Shown here: piece by piece, positions 1 through 10,320 of the stretch
Layout of the letters: the number at the start of each line of letters is the position of its first letter
How positions within the stretch are numbered: position 1 is the first letter of the stretch
From: Stichopus chloronotus
Lineage: Eukaryota > Echinodermata > Holothuroidea > Aspidochirotida > Stichopodidae
NCBI GenBank assembly: GCA_021234535.1
Contig: CM037846.1
Span: forward strand, 19,361,814-19,425,813
DNA: 64,000 nucleotides
Direction: 5' to 3'
Notes under the pieces: generated by a model
Database searches by the model: none
Seen by the model: the letters and a program-made list of their open reading frames with translations, nothing else
Told to the model about the DNA's origin: nothing
Position numbers and translations under genes: made by a program

Positions 1-802
1 AGTGGAATTTCCCTTTAGGTGCCCCGGGATGCTAGGACCGGTCAATGTTTTAATAGACCGGGTGAAATGTTCCTCACTGTTATTTGATTCCTATCCCCGT
101 ATTTTATTAAACATTGTACGTACTGCCATTATGTACGCATTCAGATAATGCAAGGTATTATTGTGTGGTCTTAATTGTAATTCCACACAGGCTTTTTACC
201 TGGGGTGGACATTCTACCATTGTTTTGACTTAGGGCGGACGGTGTCTACCGTGACAATTAACTGGGGGTGGACAGTCTAATATTGCTTCCGAAGGTGAAC
301 AGCGTCTGCCGTGAGAAACCAGATAACGTAACCTTAAACACTCCGAGACGGGTAGAAAGGAGTAAGCTCCACCTATGCCCTCAATATGCAGTTATGCAGT
401 CAATTAGGCTGGATTCACCGTAGAAATTAGGGATATACGTTAACATTTATTCAGTACCCGTCAATCATACTTGAAGGATTGAACTCAAACACTTTAAACT
501 TACCGTGTTAATTATTACTTACCCTTTGACGTGCCGAAGCTGTTGGATGCTTATAACATTTACTTAATTTATGGCATAAAAGTTGCAGGCATTCTTGTGT
601 CAAAAGGATTCATATCTGTCAGATATATTTACCTTTAAAGTAGAAGTTGGGTTCGTATAGACCGTTTGTATGTTACTTAGTGTCACTAATCAAGTGTGTT
701 TGACGAGCAAAGCTCATATAATAACTAAGTGATATTGATAAGTTGTATTAATTAAAACTGCTTAAGAAGCAATAAAAGTTCTACATTGTTGTGTTCACTT
801 TG
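1..802. repeat. Unique-looking flank with a short degenerate tandem repeat (about 195-325)
   Basis: No gene was recognised. Between about 195 and 325 a motif of the type GGGGTGGACAGTCTA followed by GGTGTCTACCGTGA recurs roughly three times with changes, so this is a small degenerate minisatellite. The rest shows no open frame of note and no repeat that I could match inside the window. Confidence 0.45.
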
Positions 803-1010
803 CAGTGGCGGCTCCAGAATGTCAGACTTGGGGGGCTAACTGAGGGCAGAGGAAAATGTCGGGGGGCAAAGATTTTCGCGCGAAGCGCGAGGCCTTGCGG
901 ATGGGGTCCAGGGGCCCGCCTTAGGGCCTCTGGTGGGGACCAGGGGCAAAGCCCCAGGTGGGGGTCCAGGAGGCGAAGCCCCCGGGAGCCCTGAGGTTTT
1001 AGCATATCTC
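803..1010 (+). mobile_element. hAT-like element, left end only (CAGTGGCGGC family)
   Basis: It begins CAGTGGCGGCTCCAGAATGT and is nearly identical over about 80 bases to the complete short element at 18261-18377. It then continues into a GC-rich stretch of repeated GGGGTCCAGGGGC / GGCGAAGCCCC units that the short element lacks. No matching right end was found, so it is truncated or a longer diverged relative. No transposase is encoded. Assignment to hAT rests on the 8-bp target duplication of the 18.3-kb copy. Confidence 0.6.
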
Positions 1011-1512
1011 TTATGCTGGTCCCACGAACCCCGACTTGTCCGGGTAACCAATTAAAAGCAAGGTCAACTCACTCTTTTTAGCGTGGGAACAGTGGCTGGG
1101 GCTGGGCTGGGTCAGGGCTTCTCAATCCTCCTCGGAAGGTGGACTGTCGGAGTTTGCCCAACTCACCTCCCGCGGTGCGTAAATAAACTTTGCCTGAAGG
1201 GAATTTTTCGGTTTACTCTCACTCGGTGTATCTTGCCATCTATAAACTAGTTGCATGATTGTAAAGGACAACAGCACTAAAGAGTAAATGGCGAGCGAGA
1301 GCAGCGACAGGTGTTTGGTCTGACCAGGGAGCTCCCTGGTCTGACACAGAGGTTAACGTGGTATTGGGTATTTGGGGAGGCAAGGCCATTTTAGACAAAA
1401 TGGACGGAACTTGCAGAAATTCGGATATTTTCCGAATCGTATTATGATGTGCAACTAAAGTAAACATGCTTAATGATATTGTACGCTTTCTTAATGCAAG
1501 CAAATAACACCA
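1011..1512. other. Non-coding stretch, nothing recognised
   Basis: No coding frame or repeat family was recognised. A short self-complementary stretch occurs at about 1318-1345 (TGACCAGGGAGCTCCCTGGTC), a possible hairpin with no assigned role. Confidence 0.4.
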
Positions 1513-1516
1513 TTAA

Positions 1517-1845
1517 AGGGAAATAGGGCGTTTAGAATACCCCAACATGACATACAAAAGAAAATAGCAATAATCATTATTAAACCATTCAGTCTCATCA
1601 ATAAACATCTACCAAAGCTTCATCCCCTCAAAACATTATGCAAGTGATGAGTAATGGAAGATGCATCATTTGAATTTTGAAAAGTTTGGGTGAACAAAAT
1701 AACTGAATTTCTGTCTGTGAGGAGCTCATTTCTTGAAAAGCAGGCTTCTGTCCTTCCTCGTTTTGAATAATCTATCATTCTACATCTACAAACATTGATT
1801 CCAAAAATATGGAAGTTTTCTCTAAACCAAACGCCCTACTTCCCT
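1517..1845 (+). mobile_element. TTAA-flanked non-autonomous DNA element (329 bp)
   Basis: The ends are inverted: AGGGAAATAGGGCGTTTAG on the left and the reverse complement of AGGGAAGTAGGGCGTTTGG on the right. TTAA lies directly outside both ends (1513-1516 and 1846-1849), as for piggyBac-type insertion. There is no transposase. A diverged minus-strand copy of the body is at about 4190-4493. The 32938-33658 element has similar ends (AGGGGAATT..GGGCATTTAG) and may be a sister family. Confidence 0.65.
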
Positions 1846-1853
1846 TTAAATAC

Positions 1854-4189
1854 AAAGAATGTCAGTTAAAGCAATATGCGGGAGCAGAGCCAAGTTCCGA
1901 AATCGGGGGTTGGGATTGGACATGAATTTAAAGTGATTGCGCGTGTACTGAAAAACCAAAAAGATAAGATCATATGTTTGATCTTAACTTTTTCTTCATT
2001 TTTAAATGTACACGCGAGGTTGTAAATGAACGGACTACGTCTTTCAGTGAAGGAAAATGACAGTAACTATTTCGAAAAACAACGAGATTGGCATAAAAAC
2101 AGTAAAAACAGAAATCGTATTTGAAAAATAACGGTTCGTACTATAACCGCCTACATAATGAATATGCAACAGTACGTTGATTTGAATGAAAACTGTCAAC
2201 CACTACATTATCGTATTCTACACTTTTTGTCGTTACGTTAGAAGAATTTGAAATCATATGGCAAAATTAACCAACTGAAACCTATTTATTTCCCCAGTTT
2301 GTCTGAATGGTGTAATTAAAAGCCTTACCAAAATTCTGGAGGTGAAATTTCAATGTTTTTACGTTTTGCCTAAGCACGCAATCACTTCAAGATAGAAAAG
2401 TGCTACACTACGGGGAGGTGATGTGGGCATGAAGAGGAACTTCGGTGATCACATCCAAAATTTTGTGACCCAGGTATAGGGAAAAAAAAACAAGGAAATT
2501 ATTGCACAACTATGTTCATAAATAATGTGGTAGCTGTATGAACATACAAAGGGCGAGAAAAAATAGGAAAGAAAATTGTGTCCATGTCTGAGGTTTTCTG
2601 AAGGAAACTATAAATGCGGTAGCTCGAGAAAATGTTCAATTCTTAGTGTAGAGAGAAGATGACTTTGCGTGGGGGGCAACAACTTTTTCTGGTATGTGAC
2701 TCAGGTAGATGACTTGCACTCAACAAAAAAAAAAAAGAAAAAAAATACAGAAAGTGTCACAATCTATTTTGTGAAGACTATCAAAATGACAATATAAATG
2801 TGTACCACACCCCATTTGCTAGAGGAATATGTATCTTATAAATGCAGTTTCCAATCGTTATTAAAGACAGCATCTCTGACGAGGGAATTAGTCTTCACAC
2901 TCCCCCATGGTGCAATCTAGAAACAAAATACAATTAAGACATATCAATGGGGCACAAATAAGTGAGAATGAAAATGTTGGGATTCTTCAGTTAACCTGAT
3001 CAACAGAACAAAGAAGTGAATTTCATTATGTAAAGTCACTGGAAGCTTTTCTGTATCAATATTTCCAAACTATGCTCCCCTTCCCTCACTCACCAACTTC
3101 TCATACGTCCCTCACTTTTCTCCTTGTTTTGGGTTTTTTTTTCGCTCCTATATTGCTTAACGTCGCCCATCGCGGCCCCCCCCCCCCCGATTCCTAATCT
3201 GTCCCCGTCCACCCTTCTTGCTACGTTAGTGATAAAAAACAAAAAACATTCTCGACCTGTTTCTACCGGTCTATTTACTCACTCAATGTGAAATTACATA
3301 TAAAGTCACACTAATCTCTTCCCTCTTCAAAAAAAAAAAAACTGTTTGCATTCCACATTTACTTAAATTCAGGTGCGGTCGCCCCCCCCCCCCAAATAAG
3401 AGCAAAATTAAGGCGAAAAAAAAATAAAAGAGAAAGAATGGGAAGGAGGAGGAAAAGGGAGGAAGGAATCGAAGACAGGATTATGTAAGAGGGTAGCGAT
3501 TTATACTTGAGGGTATGTTTTTGTAATGTGGAGTGAATGTGGTTGATATTTCTACACAATTTTCCCTAGGTCCTAGTGGCAATTCGAACACTAGATTGAA
3601 TAGAATACCGTCCTAATCGTGAAATTTACGAACACCGCAATATCATTTTATACATTAAATGTGCATACTTTTATTTTTCTGTAATGCTGGCTACGTCACT
3701 GCCATGACGTATTCTGAAACTGAATACTCTGCTCTTTTATATATGACAAATGAAAGATGCTTAGGCAAAACGCTGCTCCCCCTGTGAGGGTAGGAGGATG
3801 GGTGGGGACAGGAAAATTCAAAATTGACGAAAAATTAAAATCATTACTTGGCAAATAGGGATTCCTGGAGATATAGCTTAAAATGTGGCACCATTTTGCA
3901 TCCAGCGCACCCTCTACGAGCTAGCCTTAGACCTGTCCCCCATGGACCGCCCCCCCCCCCCTAACATTAAAGTCTCGCTACGCACCTGCTTAAATTTAAG
4001 GAAGCTGAATATAGCGCGATTATTATGATTAGGAAAAATGTGGGGGCATATAGGTCTACCAATATTTCAATATACTGTACTGAATCGTCATATTGCCCCT
4101 CAAAAATAACAAAGTAAGGTACATTAAACAATGTATATTTTTCCACACGCACGCGAAACAAAAAAGAAAATGTAAAATCATTACTTAAA
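1854..4189. other. Intergenic, AT-rich, with poly-A and poly-C tracts
   Basis: No gene was recognised. It holds C runs of about 12-13 at 3176-3188, 3382-3393 and 3950-3961, and several A runs (about 2725-2735, 3330-3341). The poly-C at 3950 is followed by TCTCGCTACGCACCTGC, which looks like the end of an interspersed element of the same C-tract class seen elsewhere, but I could not find its other end. Confidence 0.4.
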
Positions 4190-4493
4190 TGGAAATAATG
4201 GAAATAATTTGTTGTACAGAAAACAATCATGTATTTTAAACCATTGTTTACGGACATACAGTGATAGATCATTCAAAGTAAGGACGAACTGTAGTCTTCA
4301 AGAAATAAGTTTCTAACAGATAGAAATCCAGTTATTTGTTGCTCAACAGTAATTTGTTTACCCAAACTTTCCACAAATCAAATGATGTATCTTCCATTAC
4401 ATAATACTTATTGATGAGACGGAATGGTTTAACGATGATTAAAACTATTTTCTTTGCATGTTGGTGAATTCTAAACTCTTTATTCCCCTTCAA
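4190..4493 (-). mobile_element. Diverged minus-strand copy of the 1517-1845 TTAA element
   Basis: The reverse complement of this stretch follows the 1517-1845 element through most of its length. Shared words include GTTTAGAATNC near the end, AAACCATTCNGTCTCATCAATAA, AATGGAAGAT and TTCTTGAA. The TIR at about 4493 is altered and the other end fades out near 4190. This is an old copy that cannot move by itself. Confidence 0.5.
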
Positions 4494-4971
4494 AATAAGC
4501 AGGAATTTATTGAAGATATGTTCAAATTCAAATCAAATTTAGCACCATGTTTGCACATACGGAAACCTCCACACCAGTTGCTAGCCTCGTGAGCAAACTT
4601 AATTCATGCTTGAGTGACCTATCACTTTTTTCTGTGTATGGCTTTTTCGTCGTTTTTGAACTAGACCATTTAGATAGAGGGGAGATAAATATTATATTTC
4701 TGGATGAACAGAGTGTTTTGATAGAAAAGTTTCTTCCCTGCCTTGTCTATCCATAATTTGTTTTAATGATTCCTTAGAATATTGAAAAGGGCAATGTAGA
4801 TGTAACTTAGTAATTTCTTCATTAAGTCTTTTGAATCCTTGCCTAAAGTAACACTCCTATGACAAGAGAAGTACAGTCCATGTGTGCCAAGACTCTGAAA
4901 TTTCTTCAAAGAGATCACAAGAAAATAAATCCCAAAAATTCCCAAAGCCACTCAAAGAGTAATGCGATGTA
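4494..4971. other. Non-coding stretch
   Basis: Short open frames on both strands overlap one another and match nothing I recognise. I see no repeat or regulatory signature. Confidence 0.35.
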
Positions 4972-5416
4972 TCATTCGAGTGTTAAAATTACTATATATG
5001 AAAAGGGAACGATTTGGTTCACATTTTCGGGCACGAAATATGCGATTTCACTGACCTTTTTTTCAGCGAGAGTAGTCCTGTTTCGGTCGGCTACGTGCAG
5101 ATGTTGTATGGATTGGGATATGAAACTAGTAATCGGCAATACTTGGTCACATTTTAGTACAGTCTCAACCATTGGTTCTTTAAAATTCTGTTTTGGGTTT
5201 TTTGTTTTTCATTGAATCGAAAAAGTTTTTACATCTTTTGGAAAGGGAAGTTCCCATGCCTTTATATTCAGTTGAGATAAATGTTGTGACGTAACTCCTG
5301 CATGCCTGGCAGGCGTGTGAAAATAGGATGGTGGCAAAATATTCTCCAGCTTTCATTTGAGGAGTGTAGTATTCAGTATTTGTGGGGTCATCATATACGG
5401 CCCTAAAGGTATTCAA
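4972..5416 (-). pseudogene. Possible decayed coding region, product unknown
   Basis: Two minus-strand open frames (5180-5416 and about 4972-5190) abut and differ by one frame, giving about 145 codons of protein-like sequence with few low-complexity runs. The first part has words such as FRAVYDDPTNTEYYTPQ and a C-x2-C pair (HACQACRS). The second contains ADRNRTTLAEKK. I do not recognise a family. It may be a broken transposon ORF or chance. No splice sites were convincing. Confidence 0.2.
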
Positions 5417-6615
5417 ATGAAGATAAAAAGTTGACGAACGTCAAAAAACAAAAAAAAAACAAAAAAAACATTTTGCCCTTGTAAGTGACTTGAGGACCAA
5501 AAAAGAAATGATTCTCTCTGCTACCTTGGAATTTGCATGGCGCAAATAATGGTTGGGTCAACCCCTCCCCCCCCCCCCCATGAATGTAAATATTGCAGTG
5601 CGGGCTGTTTCGTGTCATCTGTATTGATCAAAATATATTAGACCTGATCAGTAATAATACGAAAGTATCCAATCTCTTTTTCATGTATTTTTTTCTTTCA
5701 AGTATCCAATCTCTTTTTCGTGTATTTTTTTCTATAATTTAACTTAATTTTTTCCGTATTTTTTCTATAACTTACGTAAACTCACAAAGCCATGTAGCAA
5801 ATCCCATGGTATTAAATCACTACTGCATATATTTTAGTTGAGCCTGTGGAGTTGATATTTATTCGCGGCCCTGCTTTCCGACTTCCTGCAGTTGTGTATG
5901 TACTACACCGTGCGACATAGGAAAACAGTGCACGCTACATTTGCACACTGAAGACACAGCCCCTTTGTGCATCATTGGTTAATCTTTAGCTTCATCATCA
6001 TCAGCTGGTCAACGTAAACACTGCAGAGATGTATTGTATACAGTTCGCGCAGGGAGCTCTTGCCCTGCTTCGAGGTGGTCTACAACTCGTTGGGACACGG
6101 ATTTAAAACACCGGGCTTAACAGGGAGTCTAAGGTCGGGGCAAGCCCGGTTCCGTGGGAACGCGGTGTCTGGGTGGAAAATTAAGCCCCAAGAGAGGTAT
6201 ATTATTTATTTTTATATTATTTATTTTTTCGGTTGACCGTACTCCAAGGTTACCAACTTTTTTCTTTGGGAGCACCATTTCGCATTTACGCGGTACCACC
6301 GAGTACACACACACACATATAGGCTACATACACTTCCATTCCATTCCTATATTTAAGAAAACCACGACATTCCTATATTTAGGAAAACAACCACCTACCC
6401 GCCCTTCCCTTATGCTGGACGGTAAACATTCCAGAGAAAATTGGTCTGACCAGGCTGGCCTACTGTTGAAGTGGCTACGGGCATGATATGAAAACTGGCA
6501 GCCTGTGTAACATAAATTAGGCATTTATCAATCATGGTTCCCCGGAAGCTGTTCTTATTCAGTCCAACGCCAATACATAGTTTGTGATTAAATTAATTTT
6601 GGATGAGTACAAGAT
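5417..6615. repeat. Intergenic with a 43-bp tandem duplication (about 5661-5746)
   Basis: AAGTATCCAATCTCTTTTTC followed by GTGTATTTTTTTCT is present twice in tandem near 5661-5746, with a third partial match. A C run sits at about 5568-5579. An ATTATTTATTTTT duplication is near 6200, and a CCTATATTTAAGAAAACCAC duplication near 6345-6395. No gene was recognised. Confidence 0.45.
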
Positions 6616-6725
6616 CTGATTAGGAAGGGTGAGAGCAACTGGGGGGAACTGGGGGGGCGGGCAAAGAAACAATCTGGAGGGCCAAATGCCCCTTCATCCC
6701 CCCCCCCCCCGTAGGGCCGCCACTG
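6616..6725. mobile_element. C/G-tract MITE fragment ending GCCGCCACTG
   Basis: The right end reads CCCCCGTAGGGCCGCCACTG, matching the right terminus of the 18261-18377 hAT-like MITE (CCCGTAGCGCCGCCACTG). The left part is G-rich as in that family, but its CAGTGGC end is not recognisable. Probably an eroded copy. Confidence 0.45.
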
Positions 6726-7384
6726 TCACTTTGTGTGTAGAGCTGCTAGTATTTCTCAAGATAAGTAATATAATTTTCTATCATTTAACGACCTCAGTGA
6801 CAACATCCAATCAGCCAATCATGGACGTTTATAGCGCGCCACACACCATAAAAGTGGAACACAATTCAACTCTGTTCTGCGCTATATTTCAGCTGAAATT
6901 ATCGCGCGTGAGGAATATAATTTTACCATATATGGGTGGATTGTAGCAACCGGCGGCTGTATAGCACTCGCCATATGAAGTATGGTCTTTAGGCTGAAGA
7001 TGGGCCCATCTTGGGTTTGGACACAGGATTTCTGATCACCCTAAAGGAGTGATAAACACAGTACCATTATATTACATTATCTACATTGTACAAAACAGTC
7101 TGCAGGAAAGCAAGCTTTTTTTCAGAATTTTGTAGAATGGGTTACAGGTTCAATTGAACCTTGGATAAAAATCATGAATACCCTGAAACCTGAAAGTACC
7201 ATTAACAACGTATCATTGCGACAAACCAATAAGACTGTGCATGAGAATAGGGCCTTTACTTGGGATTTTGTACCAAAAATCCACAAATACCCAAAATGCC
7301 CCACAAGCGAAGACAGATTGTTTGCAACTTTCACACAAATTCATGAAAGTATGCTCGAGTGGAAGCATTTTGAATGAGATCTAA
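6726..7384 (+). repeat. Diverged copy of the 18.8-19.8 kb repeat family (about 7085-7350)
   Basis: The part from about 7085 shares phrases with the 18.8-19.8 kb repeats: AGACAGTCTGNA, TTTTGTAGAATGGG-like, GTACCATTAACAACGTATCATTG and GTGCATNANAA. The preceding 6726-7084 shows nothing recognisable. The open frames here are repeat artefacts. Confidence 0.4.
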
Positions 7385-8200
7385 GTATGTATACGTTGTA
7401 AACATATCTACTGAGTGAAGGTATTATCAACCCATGGTAAGTGACATTGCTACCAGACGTTAACACTCAGCCCAGAACATGATTGTATAGGTTGAAATAC
7501 CGTGTCACATTCATGGAAAGGCAAATATGTAAAAGTTACTTTGACATCATGTACTATCAGCACCTTACACTGTATTATGCGTCACAGTAATTATGACCTT
7601 TGCCCTTGACCTGTGACGTCATCAGTCAGATGGACATACATCTCATACCCAGGCATCCACCCACCAAGTTTGAAGTTCATACCACTTATAGTCTAGGAGG
7701 AGATCATGACACTTTTTTTTTTTCAGAGCATCTTTGCGGTTGTGACCTCGAGTCATGTGACCGTTAATCTGATGACGTCATCGATATTTTGAAAAACATC
7801 TTGTATCCCCTACTGTCTATATATGGTACTTTTAGAACTCTAGGATATCCACACATAGAGAAAACGCTAAAAATGTTTTTCGTTTTCACGACCTGTGATC
7901 CTTGACCTTTGACCTATGACGTCATCAGTCTGGCGAACACTATGCAACATACCCAGGCACCTATTCACCAAATCCGAAGTTTATCCGACTAACCGTCTAG
8001 CGCGACACACCTTTTCAAAGCATTTTGCCGATTTGACATTTTGTCACTTGACCTTTGACTTCCTGACGTTATCAATATGCTTAAAAAAATTCGTATTGTC
8101 TTTCAATATGTGATAGTTTTATCATTCTAGGTTATTTTCACTTGGAGATAATGCTAAACCTGTGGTTTTCGTGACCTGTGACCCTTGACCTACATGTCAG
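7385..8200 (+). repeat. 300-bp tandem repeats with CRE, E-box and nuclear-receptor-like motifs
   Basis: Units start near 7616 and 7917 (spacing about 301). Each carries GTGACGTCATC or ATGACGTCATC (a CRE-like palindrome), a conserved core GAAGTTCAT-CGACT, a TCATGTGACC / CACTTGACCTTTGAC block and GTGACC(C/T)TTGACCT. The leading part (7385-7560) recurs in reverse complement at about 22195-22335, so the whole block belongs to a mobile or dispersed family whose inverted copy is 21240-22335. Non-coding. Confidence 0.6.
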
Positions 8201-8513
8201 AATGCTCCCTTTAGTTCCAACTTCACGGCAGTGGAACTAATTAAGACAGATTTTTTTCAGTCACACACCAAACAGTGGCACGATTTTTGCATGTTATTGG
8301 ATAAAGGATACCAAGATAGTGTTTGATGGATCACAGTTCCCTAAGTGTGCGTCCTTCCTACAAAATATCTCCAACACACGTTTGTTTTGGCGCGAAGCGT
8401 TGCCGCAGCAGTTAAGTTGTGCACCGTGCCACTGCTTGTGCAGTGTAATTAGGACTAGATTGTATGCCGTGTTAACGTTACTGGAGTAGAAAAGTTTGTA
8501 ACCCACTTAAGCT
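8201..8513. other. Short non-coding stretch
   Basis: Nothing was recognised between the end of the 300-bp array and the TIR element that starts at 8514. Confidence 0.35.
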
Positions 8514-9374
8514 GTGTTTACTTGACACGCGTATTGCGGAACGCGGAACGCTGAACGCGGAATGCGGAACGCGGAAAGGATTCGCGTGCCCAATGAACAC
8601 CCCACGCTGATCGTTCCGCATTCCGCGTACATCTGTGTGGTATTTGACGTAGGCTAGCTCCATATGAATCGGAGGTGAGTCAAGACCTCCATACCAAGGG
8701 CCAATATGTTGGGCCTACGTTGTTTTACCAGTGTCATCACGTGATGTAACCAGTCAAATATATGCATGGGGTCTTTTAAATACAAACTGATAGGGAGTAA
8801 CTGCAGAATACCCCATCAAATTTTGAGAAGAGGGTTTGCGATTGAGAAATTTTCAGGGATCCGTGTTGTCAGGTGGGAGGGGGAAGAGCAGGGGGCAGGC
8901 AAGTTGATAAGTTACATGCCTGCCAATGTTACCCCAAGCTGCTTTGGGTCATTTAGCAGTTTTTCATGGATGACTATAGCCCAGTGGATAAAGATATGAA
9001 ACTGATAGACATACTACTTATTGACTGGAAGTTGATTGGTTCATAGCACTTATGTTTCAGTCATTTTTCCATTGTTGTGAGAAGTTATCACAATAAAACA
9101 TAAAAAAAAACCTGCCAAAGTTTCCCCGTTTTATCAGTATATGGTGCGACGTAGTATGGGAAGTCCGGGGACTGTGGAGAAATCCTACTGGAAGCTATAC
9201 ACGGTGTCCACTTGGTCACCAATACGCGCGCGGTTTGCGGAGAATTCGATACGCAATCCGCAATCCGCGTGTGATGGTTCCGCAATCCGCTATCCGCGTG
9301 CCCAATAAACAGGTCATTGGAAAAACAAAAAAGAATTCTTTCCGCATTCCGCAATACGCGTGTCAAGTAAACAC
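8514..9374. mobile_element. TIR element with GCGGAA-type subterminal repeats (861 bp)
   Basis: GTGTTTACTTGACACGCGTA at 8514 is matched by its reverse complement ending at 9374, and the identity continues into TTGCGGAA. Just inside each end lie many short GCGGAAC / TCCGCAT words; the left end has six near-copies in about 45 bases. The phrases CGCGTGCCCAATGAACA and CGCGTGCCCAATAAACA also face each other. No transposase frame was seen. No clear target duplication was found, so the superfamily is left open. Confidence 0.65.
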
Positions 9375-9899
9375 GTGATCAATGTAACTTTGGGTGTTAA
9401 TTGTAGTTTGATGTTAAGGTTGAAATTGTGAAGTTAAATCCATAAAATATAAGCAATAAGGTATGAAAATATAAAATGAGTATGTCTGGAAAGCTTGTAA
9501 TTGAAATCTCATGTGTAATGAGGTGCAAGAACATATATTTATTTGAAAAACTCACTGTAATGGTACAGTAAGAATTGAGCTAGTGATACTGACAATACTG
9601 CAGAGAGGAGGAAGTTTGTTTGCGAGAAGAACACATTTAAAAACGAAAGAAGATCGTGATATTTTGTTAAGTTGCTTCTTACCCAACCAAATTTTTTGTT
9701 TGAAAGTGCAATTCAATGTTTTAATCGCCGTTAGATTTCGTATCTGGGCATATTTTACTGTAAATTTCACTTTTGTATGTAATCTTGTAAAAAAAAGAGG
9801 CCAGTCAACCGGTGGAGAGAGGTATTGAATTTCTTTCAAATGATGCGGTTGCCTTGATATGTGCCTGTGGCAACTAAAACCAAAATAGCAGTGCGATTA
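9375..9899. other. Unassigned stretch, open on both strands
   Basis: Frames of 81 codons (+) and 95 codons (-) overlap at 9552-9839. Neither resembles a known protein to me, and the base composition alone could explain the openness. No splice or repeat signature was recognised. Confidence 0.3.
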
Positions 9900-10320
9900 A
9901 AGGGCGCTTTTTCACATGTATGACGTCTTCATTTGGACAGACACTTCACGACGTACCCAGGCACTTACCCACCAGGTTTGAAGTTCATCCGACTTACCGT
10001 CAAGGAGATCGTGTCACACTTTTTGGAGCATTTTTGCCAATTTGACCTATAATCACGTGACCTTTGACCTGGTGATGTCATCGGTATTTTTACAAAAATT
10101 CTCGTATGTCTACTCTCCATATATGGTAGTTTTGTCACTCTAGGATATTCACACATTGAGATAATACTAAAAATTTGTTTTTCGTTTTCATGACCTGTAA
10201 CCTTTGACATATTACGTCATCGCTCCTGAGAACAATACACCTTATACCCGGGCACCTATCTACCAAGTTTGAGGTTCATTTCCCTTCGTCTAGGAGGAGA
10301 TCAGGAAACAAATTCTGTTG
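9900..10320 (+). repeat. Further 300-bp CRE/E-box/DR1-like repeat units
   Basis: Same family as 7385-8200: ACCCAGGCAC-TACCCACCA, AAGTTCATCCGACTTACCGT, CACGTGACCTTTGACCT, TTCATGACCTGTAACCTTTGACA and ATTACGTCATCGC. At least one full unit and part of a second are present, followed by a short (CA)n at about 10321-10337. Confidence 0.6.
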
